Source of the DNA: ZC4RG35 sp041747855
GTDB lineage: Bacteria; Actinomycetota; Acidimicrobiia; Spongiisociales; ZC4RG35
DNA length: 64,000 nt
Direction: 5' to 3'
NCBI GenBank assembly: GCA_041747855.1
Contig: JBGTEJ010000050.1
Coordinates: 49,089 to 113,088 of the forward strand
Shown: piece by piece, positions 53,936 to 60,588 of the stretch
How positions within the stretch are numbered: position 1 is the first letter of the stretch
Layout: every line of letters starts with the position of its first letter
The notes under the pieces: generated by a model
Told to the model about the DNA's origin: nothing
What the model saw: the letters and a program-made list of their open reading frames with translations, nothing else
Database searches by the model: none
Translations under genes and position numbers: made by a program

Positions 53936-53965
53936 CGCGAAAACTCGTTGAAGGGCGCGAAAACT
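53936..53965. repeat. 20-bp-spaced CGCGAAAACT direct repeat
   Basis: CGCGAAAACT occurs at 53936-53945 and at 53956-53965, exactly 20 bp apart (about two helical turns), between the nuclease gene and the first structured RNA. A related CGCGAAAAAC is at 54646-54655. The second copy and the 54646 copy each start 25 nt upstream of a candidate -35 box. Possible activator site; inference only. Confidence 0.55.
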
Positions 53966-53980
53966 AAGGTGACCAGGAGT

Positions 53981-54009
53981 TTGACGCACCCCACCCCGGT
54001 ACCTAAGTT
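53981..54009 (+). promoter_or_regulatory. Candidate promoter of structured RNA A
   Basis: TTGACG (53981-53986) and TAAGTT (54004-54009, matching TANNNT) are 17 bp apart. The predicted start is near 54016, at the first predicted helix, which is slightly later than the helix's 5' strand. So the exact start is uncertain. Confidence 0.45.
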
Positions 54010-54011
54010 CC

Positions 54012-54168
54012 CTGTCGCTGCACTGAGGGAAACCTCGGGACAGCATCGAGGAGGCTTCGGCTTCTTCGTATCCGACACGTTGGGGGCCCGCTTTCCCGGC
54101 GTGACGGAATGAGAGCCCCGAGAGGGCTGAGGCTTCGGCCAAGGCTCCCTCGGGGTTTCTCGCGTTTC
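54012..54168 (+). ncRNA. Candidate structured RNA A (tetraloop hairpins)
   Basis: No known family recognised. On the plus strand four helices follow one another. (1) 54012-54043: CTGTC pairs with GACAG around CTGAGG-GAAA-CCTCGG. (2) 54047-54068: CGAGGAGGC-TTCG-GCTTCTTCG, 9 bp. (3) 54071-54108: TCCG and CACGTTGGG pair with CCCGGCGTG and CGGA, 13 bp with one A/A mismatch. (4) 54116-54155: the long CCCCGAGAGGG hairpin with an inner GGC-TTCG-GCC. GAAA and TTCG loops are stable only on this strand. The minus-strand ORFs across it are shadows. It lies between the nuclease and the Ddn-like gene. Confidence 0.6.
54116..54155 (+). terminator. Long hairpin ending RNA A, likely terminator
   Basis: CCCCGAGAGGG (54116-54126) pairs with CCTCGGGG and adjacent bases (to 54155) around an inner GGC-TTCG-GCC stem. 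It is followed by tttctcgcgttt, moderately T-rich. A copy with one mismatch in 40 nt is at 55021-55060. A factor-independent terminator is plausible; it could also act as an antiterminator or a processing site. Confidence 0.55.
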
Positions 54169-54190
54169 CCGTTCGGCGTACCATTGGCCC

Positions 54191-54634
54191 ATGCCGCTCG
54201 AAGGAACATATCTGCCCAGTCCATCCCAATGGGCACGGGACCAAGCCGAGTTGTACGAGTCATCAGGTGGGACCGAGGGCACCACCCTTAAGGGTCAGCC
54301 GGTCGTCGTGCTCACCACCGTCGGCGCTCGCACCGGGGGTGTGAGGAAGACACCTCTGATGAGAGTCGAGAGCGCAGGGGTCTACGCCGTGGTCGCCTCG
54401 AGAGGTGGTGCTGAGAAGAATCCTCAGTGGTACTTCAACCTCCTGGAGAATCCCCAGGTTCAACTCCAGGACGGCGGAGTGATCGGTGAGTTCGTGGCCC
54501 GGGAGCTCACCGGTGAGGAAAAAGGAGAATGGTGGCAGAGGGCCGTCGAGGTGTGGCCTCCATACGACGACTATCAGAAGAAAACCGAGAGACAGATCCC
54601 GGTTTTCGTGTTGGAACCTGCCCCCCGGGGGTAG
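54191..54634 (+). CDS. Deazaflavin (F420)-dependent oxidoreductase, Ddn-like
   Basis: A 147-residue split beta-barrel protein of the DUF385/nitroreductase (Ddn) family, which uses reduced F420 in actinobacteria. Seen: PVVVLTTVGARTGGVRKTPLMRV, the cofactor-contact segment, VVASRGGAEKNPQWYFNLLENP, and RELTGEEKGEWWQRAVEVWPPYDDY. Start ATG 54191. A TACCAT box (54179-54184) lies 6 nt upstream, so the message is probably leaderless and does not include RNA A. Substrate unknown. It sits between the two structured RNA regions. Confidence 0.92.
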   Translation: MPLEGTYLPSPSQWARDQAELYESSGGTEGTTLKGQPVVVLTTVGARTGGVRKTPLMRVESAGVYAVVASRGGAEKNPQWYFNLLENPQVQLQDGGVIGEFVARELTGEEKGEWWQRAVEVWPPYDDYQKKTERQIPVFVLEPAPRG

Positions 54635-54670
54635 TGCTCGCAATTCGCGAAAAACAATCACGTCTGTGAC

Positions 54671-54699
54671 TTGTGCTGTTTGGAGCGATGGTCTACCTT
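54671..54699 (+). promoter_or_regulatory. Candidate promoter of structured RNA B
   Basis: TTGTGC (54671-54676, weak -35) and TACCTT (54694-54699, TANNNT) are 17 bp apart; predicted start near 54706, two bases before the first helix. CGCGAAAAAC (54646-54655) begins 25 nt upstream of the -35, as at RNA A. Confidence 0.45.
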
Positions 54700-55072
54700 T
54701 CCGGCCACGTCGAAGGGGAAACTCGCCGACGGATCCCGAGAAGTGGGAAACTGCTTCGACGGGTCGGACTGGAAGGACGGGAAACCGAACGGAAGGTCCA
54801 ACCGGAACGCATCCGGGAAACTGGAGGCGAATCGGATGCCGCCAGACCGAGCGGGGATCCTTCGGGATCGTCGATCGGGATGACGGTCGCAGACCGAAAG
54901 GTCTGCAAACTTCCTGGAAACGGGAAGTAGTGATCTTCGGATCGCTACCGCCGACGGCTTCGGCCAAGGCGGCCCCGCTCAGAGTTGGGTCCCCGGCCCG
55001 ACGAAGACGGGACTGAGAAACCCCGAGAGGGTTGAGGCTTCGGCCAAGGCTCCCTCGGGGTTCCTCGCGTTC
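54700..55072 (+). ncRNA. Candidate structured RNA B, about 370 nt, tetraloop-rich
   Basis: No known family recognised. Helices on the plus strand: 54708-54731 (GGG-GAAA-CTC); 54735-54763 (GAAGTGG-GAAA-CTGCTTC); 54762-54803 (GGACT with GGTCC, inner CGG-GAAA-CCG); 54809-54839 (GCATCCG with CGGATGC, or the alternative TCCGG-GAAA-CTGGA); 54852-54873 (GATCC-TTCG-GGATC); 54889-54906 (GCAGACC-GAAA-GGTCTGC); 54910-54927 (CTTCCTG-GAAA-CGGGAAG); 54927-54948 (GTAGTGATC-TTCG-GATCGCTAC); 54948-54972 (TTCG); 54978-55017 (CTCAG with CTGAG); 55021-55060 terminal hairpin. No ORF of gene-like quality crosses it. The 516-bp interval upstream of the acyl-CoA ligase consists mostly of this RNA. Confidence 0.65.
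55021..55060 (+). terminator. Long hairpin ending RNA B, likely terminator
   Basis: Same 40-nt hairpin as at 54116-54155 with one C/T difference, with CCCCGAGAGGG on one arm, CCTCGGGG on the other, and a GGC-TTCG-GCC inner stem. It is followed by ttcctcgcgttct. It probably ends RNA B upstream of the acyl-CoA ligase promoter. Confidence 0.55.
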
Positions 55073-55113
55073 TGGGGGCATGGCCCCGTCCCGATCACGG
55101 TACGCTCCCGGCC

Positions 55114-55140
55114 ATGACGTCGAAGCAGGCCGCTTGCTGA
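55114..55140 (+). CDS. Possible leaderless leader peptide MTSKQAAC
   Basis: ATG 55114 lies 7 nt after a TACGCT box (55101-55106) and encodes MTSKQAAC, ending at TGA 55138-55140. That stop abuts the Shine-Dalgarno GGAGGG (55141-55146) of the acyl-CoA ligase. Ribosomes ending here could help or block initiation downstream. It may equally be a chance ATG at the transcription start. Confidence 0.3.
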   Translation: MTSKQAAC

Positions 55141-55150
55141 GGAGGGAACG

Positions 55151-56752
55151 ATGAGCCACATGCAGGACTTCCCACTGTTGATGTCCACGCTCTATGACCA
55201 CGCTGTTTGGATCCACCCCGACCAGGAGGTGGTGTCGGTGGAGAGCGACCGCTCGATCCTACGCAACACATACGCCTCGACGGACACACGGGTTCGAAAG
55301 CTCGCCTCGGCGCTCGAGAGCATGGGTATGGGGCCCGGTGATGCGGTAGGCACCTTCGCCTGGAACAACCAGCGTCACCATGAGCTCTACTGGGCTACCG
55401 CCAACACGGGTGTGATCTGTCACACCGTCAACCTCCGTCTGTTCGCCGAACAGATCATCTACATCGTCAACCACGCTGGTGACCGGGCGATGTTCGTAGA
55501 CCCTGATCTCGTCCCGCTCATCGCACCGCTGGCAGATCGGCTGGAAACTGTGGAGCATTGGGTCGTCCTCGGACCCGACGCTTCGGACGCTCTGCCTGGC
55601 TCGATCTCGTATGAGGATCTGATCGCCGATGCTCCGGAGCATGGTGCCTGGCCGATCCTCGACGAACGTTCGCCCATGATGCTCTGTTACACGTCGGGCA
55701 CCACCGGCAACCCGAAGGGTGTCGCCTACACCCAGAGGTCGACTTACGTCCACACCATCTCCAACCTGGCCAACTTCACCATTGAGCCGACCGACAACGT
55801 CTTGCCGGTGGTCCCGATGTTTCATGCTGCCGCCTGGGGTTACCCGTACATGGCTGTGGCCCGTGGGGCCAAACTCACCTACCCCGGGCCCGATCTGTCT
55901 CCCGAGGGACTGGTCCGGCTCTTTGTCGACGAGAAGGTGACCTTCTCAGCGGGGGTTCCCACCGTCTGGCTGGGCATCAAGCAGTACCTGGACGCCAACC
56001 CGGATATCGATGTGTCGTCGATCAGGGCCTTCCTGTGCGGGGGCTCCGCCGTCCCACGGGCGATGATCGAGTGGTTCTGGAAGAGCCGGGGGATAAGGGT
56101 GGTCCAGGGTTGGGGGATGACCGAGACCAACCCCGTGGCTTCCGCCGCCATCCTCAAGCCTCACATGGAGGAGTGGGACCTGGAGGACCAGCTCGACCGG
56201 TTGGAGACGGCCGGGATTCCGGTCATGGGTTTGCAGGTGAAGATTGTCGATGAAGTGGGGGAGGAGCTCTCCCATGACGGGGAGGCGTTCGGTGAGTTGC
56301 TCATCCGTGGGCCGTGGATCGCCGCCGAGTACTACAAGGACGATCGGAGCGCCCAGCAGTTCGAGGACGGCTGGCTCCGCACCGGCGATGTCTGCAAGAT
56401 CACACCTGAAGGCTTCATCAAGATCACCGATCGTGCCAAGGATGTGATCAAGTCTGGTGGTGAATGGATCTCCTCCCTCGATCTGGAGAACGCGCTCATG
56501 GCGCACCCGTCGGTCGCCGAGGCGACTGTGGTGGGTCTCAAGCACGTGAAATGGCAGGAACGGCCGGCGGCCTTCGTCGTCAAGGCTGCTGAGGTCTCCG
56601 AGGAAGAGTTACTCGAACATCTGAGAGCCCGGGTCGCCAGTTGGTGGCTGCCAGATCGGATCGTATTCATCGACGCCATTCCAAAGACCGGGACCGGCAA
56701 ATTCGACAAGAAGGTGGTTCGCGATAAGTACTCCGACTTGTTGATGGAGTGA
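55151..56752 (+). CDS. Fatty acid-CoA ligase (AlkK/medium-chain type)
   Basis: A 533-residue AMP-forming ligase. Seen: P-loop CYTSGTTGNPKGVAYTQRS, VVPMFHAAAWGYPYMA, VQGWGMTETNPVAS, LRTGDVCKITPEGFIKITDRAKD, SGGEWISSLDLENALM, and the catalytic lysine region PKTGTGKFDKKVVR. The pattern follows medium-chain AlkK-like ligases. Start ATG 55151 has a strong GGAGGG 4 nt upstream. It follows structured RNA B and its terminator. It is convergent with a lipoprotein gene 3 bp away. A different ligase is at 25.8 kb. Confidence 0.93.
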   Translation: MSHMQDFPLLMSTLYDHAVWIHPDQEVVSVESDRSILRNTYASTDTRVRKLASALESMGMGPGDAVGTFAWNNQRHHELYWATANTGVICHTVNLRLFAEQIIYIVNHAGDRAMFVDPDLVPLIAPLADRLETVEHWVVLGPDASDALPGSISYEDLIADAPEHGAWPILDERSPMMLCYTSGTTGNPKGVAYTQRSTYVHTISNLANFTIEPTDNVLPVVPMFHAAAWGYPYMAVARGAKLTYPGPDLSPEGLVRLFVDEKVTFSAGVPTVWLGIKQYLDANPDIDVSSIRAFLCGGSAVPRAMIEWFWKSRGIRVVQGWGMTETNPVASAAILKPHMEEWDLEDQLDRLETAGIPVMGLQVKIVDEVGEELSHDGEAFGELLIRGPWIAAEYYKDDRSAQQFEDGWLRTGDVCKITPEGFIKITDRAKDVIKSGGEWISSLDLENALMAHPSVAEATVVGLKHVKWQERPAAFVVKAAEVSEEELLEHLRARVASWWLPDRIVFIDAIPKTGTGKFDKKVVRDKYSDLLME

Positions 56753-56755
56753 CTG

Positions 56756-57331
56756 TCAGGGCACGTACTGCTCATCGATTGACACGATGAGACCGTTCTC
56801 GATGGTGATCCACCATGGGCTTGCTCGCATCGCCGGGACCATGGTCCCGCCACTCATCGCCTGAACGAACTGGTCGAAGGTGATCGGCTGACTGACCAGT
56901 TCCGGTTCGTCGTAGTTGAACCAGATGGAGCTTACGGTGACCTCGTCGGAGACTTTGATGAGCAACTGTGAAGGGTCGAGATTCCGTATGTAGTAGCCAT
57001 TTGGGCGGGGTGACTCCTCCCCGTCGTCGGCGGCCATACGGTCGGCCTCGTCACTTTCGAACCACACCGCGAGATCGAACTGGATCTCCGGCCCACCACT
57101 CAGGCCATTGGTGGATGCGGCCTGGATGAAACCGATGTAGACACCGTCCTCGACTTCCCCGATCTGGAAGTCTGTGACGATGGGTGTAGCCAGATCGGGA
57201 AACGGCAATGTCCCGCCAGTCAGGTCTGTCGTGGGAGGCGTGGTCGGAGGAGTCGTGGTCCCTCCAGTGCCGGTCGGGCTACAGGCCACGACGACGGCGA
57301 GCATGGCGATGGCTGGGACGAGTCTTCTCAT
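56756..57331 (-). CDS. Hypothetical lipoprotein
   Basis: A 191-residue exported lipoprotein: signal MRRLVPAIAMLAVVVAC (Cys17) followed by a Thr/Pro-rich linker (TGGTTTPPTTPPTTDLTGG). The mature part is acidic, with DGVYIGFIQAAS, FDLAVWFESDEADRM and the closing WWITIENGLIVSIDEQYVP. No family recognised. ATG 57331 is chosen because it begins the signal peptide. It lies 56 bp downstream of the HNH gene, and on the same strand. Confidence 0.8.
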   Translation of the reverse strand: MRRLVPAIAMLAVVVACSPTGTGGTTTPPTTPPTTDLTGGTLPFPDLATPIVTDFQIGEVEDGVYIGFIQAASTNGLSGGPEIQFDLAVWFESDEADRMAADDGEESPRPNGYYIRNLDPSQLLIKVSDEVTVSSIWFNYDEPELVSQPITFDQFVQAMSGGTMVPAMRASPWWITIENGLIVSIDEQYVP

Positions 57332-57387
57332 TGATGGAACCAACGTCAGTCTGGTAGCTACCGGTTCCTATTGGTGGCATCCGGCAG

Positions 57388-58767
57388 TTACGGGGATCGC
57401 CCATAGCTGACATAGGTATGTCCCGTTGGGCTGGTGAATTCGAAGGATCCGTCATCCCGTCTCCGATAGTGCCATCCCCGGTCTTTCAGCTGGTGATGGT
57501 GTTCACAGAGTGGGGCGAGATTGTCGAGCGTGGTGGTCCCGGATCGTGCCCATTCCGTGGTGTGGTCGATGTCGGCCCGACGCGCCGGCACCCGACACCC
57601 TGGATGGATGCAGCTTGGTGTGCGTGACCGGATCCGCCGCCGCATTCCCTCTGCGGGTCGTCGACGCAAGGTCCCGGTCGCTACGGGACGACCTTGGTCC
57701 AGGACGGTGTACTCCCATGTGCAGTCGGTTTGACGCTCGACGACGTCTCTGGCCATCTCCGCGGTCACGGGACCCCATCCGGGGATGTGACCCGGCTCGT
57801 CGTCGACGCCCATCAATGTGGTGAGCTGGACGTCGATGTTCACGAAAGCGCTGCCACGGCCACCCGTGGCCTGATTCTCCAGTAGGTCGAGGAACACGTC
57901 GGCTCGGAGTTGATCGGCGGTGCGTGTGTCTTCAGCATTGGTCGAGGCTCGGGTCAGCTCCTCGAGCCGGTCACGGATCCCGTTGAGCCGGTCTGGTGGG
58001 AGGTTGACGGCATGGAGGCTGGCGGTGCCGCCGGAGTTGTCGTATATGACTATCCGTCGTTCCTCGAGAGCGGCGCGGTATCGGGTCTCGGCCCCCTCGG
58101 TGTCGGCGGTCATCGCCAACCGGCGGAGTCTGGCCCCGAGTTGACCCGTTGTCAGATGGGTCGCCTCAGGAAGGACACGGGCTAGGACGAGACGGGCCGT
58201 CCCCGGTTCGAGGGCGTGGACGTTGGCGATGATCACACGGACCCGTCGCAGATCGATGGCGCCGGACTCGAGGGCCTCCATCACCTCAGGATGACGGATG
58301 AGTTGCAATGCGAGGTCGTGTTCGATCTCGCTGGCCTGCCGGGTGAGACGGAGAGCGGCGGCCACTTCCGATGCCGCGGTCTCGGGATCGGCCAACTCCG
58401 GGCGACAGCCCAGCTCTCCGATTGTCCTGTACAGACCCGCCTGGAAGTGCGAGATGAGTCTTGACTCTGCTGACAAGAGGGTGGTGAGGTCGTGACCCTC
58501 GAGCCGAGTTCGGTCCAATCCGGATACGAGGGCAGCCAGAGCTGCACCCGGTGCCATGGTTCCCAAAGCCTGGAGGTGACCCTCGAACCGGACCTCAGGG
58601 CTCGAGTCAGTCGGCTCATGTTTGGCGGGCTCCTGTCTAGGCGCCATCTTGGTAGGGGTCTCCACCTGCCCGTTTCCCGACGAGACCCGTAGTGAGTTTC
58701 TGACTCTGCTTGCCTCTGCCCAGGACTCGGGGGAGAAAGCCCTATCTAGCGCCGATTGATCGAACAT
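57388..58767 (-). CDS. DUF222/HNH endonuclease (13E12 repeat type), SOS-controlled
   Basis: A 459-residue protein: an N-terminal helical DUF222 domain (about residues 60-330), then an HNH nuclease with CIHPGCRVPARRADIDHTTE, DNLAPLCEHHHQLKDRG, showing the C-x4-C, D-x-DH and HH..K pattern. In Mycobacterium tuberculosis many 13E12 family genes carry LexA sites; here a near-perfect site overlaps the start. ATG 58767 follows the -10 box by 7 nt, so the message is leaderless. Its job is not known; a role in DNA damage response or mobile DNA is possible. Confidence 0.93.
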   Translation of the reverse strand: MFDQSALDRAFSPESWAEASRVRNSLRVSSGNGQVETPTKMAPRQEPAKHEPTDSSPEVRFEGHLQALGTMAPGAALAALVSGLDRTRLEGHDLTTLLSAESRLISHFQAGLYRTIGELGCRPELADPETAASEVAAALRLTRQASEIEHDLALQLIRHPEVMEALESGAIDLRRVRVIIANVHALEPGTARLVLARVLPEATHLTTGQLGARLRRLAMTADTEGAETRYRAALEERRIVIYDNSGGTASLHAVNLPPDRLNGIRDRLEELTRASTNAEDTRTADQLRADVFLDLLENQATGGRGSAFVNIDVQLTTLMGVDDEPGHIPGWGPVTAEMARDVVERQTDCTWEYTVLDQGRPVATGTLRRRPAEGMRRRIRSRTPSCIHPGCRVPARRADIDHTTEWARSGTTTLDNLAPLCEHHHQLKDRGWHYRRRDDGSFEFTSPTGHTYVSYGRSP

Positions 58768-58804
58768 GTGTTCGACTATAACGCACGCGTCCGACAAATG
58801 TCAA
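58761..58804 (-). promoter_or_regulatory. Promoter with LexA SOS box over the HNH gene start
   Basis: Minus strand: TTGACA (58799-58804), an 18-bp spacer, TATAGT (58775-58780), then CGAACACATGTTCG (58761-58774), a perfect palindrome matching the actinobacterial/Bacillus LexA box CGAACnnnnGTTCG. It covers the transcription start and the ATG (58767-58765). LexA binding should block transcription until DNA damage. No other SOS box was noticed in the window. Confidence 0.85.
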
Positions 58805-58868
58805 CCCCCATTCCCAAATATCGTTAAACAATCTTCCAGCGACAAACCAAGCTGGACAGAAAGCCTTG

Positions 58869-59405
58869 TCAGGAGTTACGGAGCTCTTCTATGAGGGGCT
58901 TCAGTTCGCGGGGATGACTGAGGCGACGGAAGTCGATGTGCGCCCACTGAGGGTCTTCGACCATGTCTTCATACTGTTGCCGGCGGCGGCCATGGGTGGT
59001 CCAGGTCCAGACGATGATCGACTTCTCAGGGTCGAGGCTCAAGAGGTTGCTGAAGGGCTCGCGGTTGCCATTCCAAAGTTCCTCCCGGGTGATCGAACGT
59101 TTCAATGTCCGGTGTATCACGCGGCTCATCGCCAGCCAGCGCGGATAGTCGAGCCAGATCACCATGTGGGCCCGCGGCCAGACCACTTCCCGGCTCTGCG
59201 AGTAGTTGCCGTCGACGATCCAGTGATCGCCGGCGGTGGCCTCGAGGGCCAGCTCGCGGAACTCGTCGTCGGGGCGGCTCTGCCAGCCGGGGAGGTGGTA
59301 GAGCGCATCCAACTCCACGACCGGAGTGTCCAGAAGCTTGCCGATACGACGCGCCAGACTCGATTTGCCAGTGCCCGACGTCCCGATCACGACGATCCGG
59401 TCCAT
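58869..59405 (-). CDS. P-loop kinase, adenylate kinase/FlaR-like
   Basis: A 178-residue P-loop NTPase: MDRIVVIGTSGTGKSSLARR with the Walker A, ELDALYHLPGWQSRPDDEF as in FlaR/topology-modulation-like adenylate kinase relatives, and IVDGNYSQSREVVWPRAHMVIWLDYPRW. Substrate unknown; nucleotide or small-molecule phosphorylation is likely. Start ATG 59405 follows a TAAGGT box by 6 nt, so it is probably leaderless. It is divergent from a small membrane protein gene 31 bp away. Confidence 0.88.
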   Translation of the reverse strand: MDRIVVIGTSGTGKSSLARRIGKLLDTPVVELDALYHLPGWQSRPDDEFRELALEATAGDHWIVDGNYSQSREVVWPRAHMVIWLDYPRWLAMSRVIHRTLKRSITREELWNGNREPFSNLLSLDPEKSIIVWTWTTHGRRRQQYEDMVEDPQWAHIDFRRLSHPRELKPLIEELRNS

Positions 59406-59436
59406 GCCGGCACCTTATCCACCCTATGCTCGGGGG

Positions 59437-59799
59437 GTGAGTGCGGTCCACCAAACCTTGGGTTGGATCTCAGTCTCTTTGTGCGGGTTGGTCGGTCTTT
59501 GGGGGCTCGTGCTCCATTGGCTCAAACGGACCTCACGTCTCTTCTCATGGTCAGTGGGGGCCTCCATATCGTTGATGATGTTCCAGGTGGTCTCAGGCTT
59601 GATCGCCATGTCGGCAGATCAGATCGAGTCCGGAAGCATCCATGTCTTCTATGGAATCGTGATCGCGGTCACGTTCACTTTCGCCTACATCTACCGGGCC
59701 CAGTTTCGCAACCGTCCCACCCTCTCCTACGGTCTTCTTCTACTCTTCGTGATGGGTCTCGGGATACGAGGCATAACCGCGTTTGGAGTGAACTTCTGA
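59437..59799 (+). CDS. Small membrane protein, about four helices
   Basis: A 120-residue protein with helices at TLGWISVSLCGLVGLWGLVL, FSWSVGASISLMMFQVVSGL, SIHVFYGIVIAVTFTFAYIY and LSYGLLLLFVMGLGIRGITA. No family recognised. Start GTG 59437 is supported by TATGCT (59425-59430) 6 nt upstream, a leaderless pattern. The long upstream frame is antisense to the kinase. Its TGA overlaps the ATG of inhA, so the two are translationally coupled. Confidence 0.78.
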   Translation: MSAVHQTLGWISVSLCGLVGLWGLVLHWLKRTSRLFSWSVGASISLMMFQVVSGLIAMSADQIESGSIHVFYGIVIAVTFTFAYIYRAQFRNRPTLSYGLLLLFVMGLGIRGITAFGVNF

Positions 59800-60584
59800 T
59801 GCTGCTCAAGGACAAGAAACTGTTGGTCACCGGAGTCCTCACCGACGACTCCATCGCATGGCACACCGCAAGGATCGCCCAGGAGGAAGACGCCGAGATC
59901 GTCATCACCGGTTTCGGACGAGGGCTACGGCTCACCGAGCGGGCAGCGCAACGTCTCCCCACACCTTGTGACGTCCTCGAGCTCGACATAAACGACCCGG
60001 CCCACGTGGATAGTCTCGTGGCCGACCTGACCCGGCGTTGGGGGAGGATCGACGGGGCCTTACATGCCATCGCTTTCGCCCCGGGCGATGCTCTAGGGGG
60101 GAACTTCCTCCACACTCCGGTCGAGTCGGCTCAGACTGCCTTCGTCACTTCGGCCTTCTCCTATAAGACTCTGGCCGTTGCCCTGCTCCCCCTGATGCAG
60201 GAGGCGGATGGGGGCTCCCTGGTGGCCATGGACTTCGACAACACTCAGGCATGGCCCGCCTACGACTGGATGGGGGTGGCCAAGTCGGCCCTCCAGAGTG
60301 TCACTCGCTACCTGGCGCGGGACCTCGGCCAGTATGGGATCAGGGTCAATGCTGTCTCGGCGGGCCCTCTGGGGACGGTGGCAGCCAAGTCGATCCCGGG
60401 TTTCGACCGGTTCGACGAAGTCTGGCAAGAGCGTTCCCCGCTTCCCTGGGACACGAGTGATCCCGACCCGGTGGCGCGCATGGTTTGTGTCCTGCTCAGC
60501 GATTGGGCGAAGATGACAACCGGCGAGATCGTCCATGTCGACGGTGGCTTCCACGCCGTTGCCGCCGGCCCGTCGAAGACCTGA
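59799..60584 (+). CDS. inhA: Enoyl-ACP reductase, InhA type
   Basis: A 261-residue SDR-like enoyl-[ACP] reductase of fatty acid synthesis, closest in pattern to mycobacterial InhA. Seen: KKLLVTGVLTDDSIAWHTAR, VLELDINDPAHV, HAIAFAPGDALGG, MDFDNTQAWPAYDWMGVAKSAL with the catalytic Tyr and Lys (Y-x2-M-x3-K), NAVSAGPLGTVAAKSIPGF, and TGEIVHVDGG. Start ATG 59799 overlaps the upstream stop (TGATG). The long frame from 58866 is antisense to the kinase and membrane genes, not part of the protein. Uses NADH in the family. Confidence 0.94.
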   Translation: MLLKDKKLLVTGVLTDDSIAWHTARIAQEEDAEIVITGFGRGLRLTERAAQRLPTPCDVLELDINDPAHVDSLVADLTRRWGRIDGALHAIAFAPGDALGGNFLHTPVESAQTAFVTSAFSYKTLAVALLPLMQEADGGSLVAMDFDNTQAWPAYDWMGVAKSALQSVTRYLARDLGQYGIRVNAVSAGPLGTVAAKSIPGFDRFDEVWQERSPLPWDTSDPDPVARMVCVLLSDWAKMTTGEIVHVDGGFHAVAAGPSKT

Positions 60585-60588
60585 CCGG

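Noticed and set aside
53936..53965. CGCGAAAACT copies as the start of a CRISPR array
   Set aside because: Only two 10-bp copies 20 bp apart; no further repeats or spacers and no cas genes.
53887..54285. N-terminal extension of the small nuclease to 404 residues
   Set aside because: It covers the structured RNA region and adds repeat-derived peptide; the family fold begins at ATG 53886.
54700..55072. RNA B as tmRNA, RNase P RNA or SRP RNA
   Set aside because: None of the conserved cores of those RNAs could be found in the interval on either strand.
54263..55216. 317-residue minus-strand frame across the Ddn-like gene and RNA B
   Set aside because: The part over the RNA consists of repeated hairpin sequence, and the rest is antisense to a real gene.
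58866..59798. Long plus-strand extension of the inhA frame
   Set aside because: Antisense to the kinase and across the small membrane gene; InhA proteins start at the ATG at 59799.
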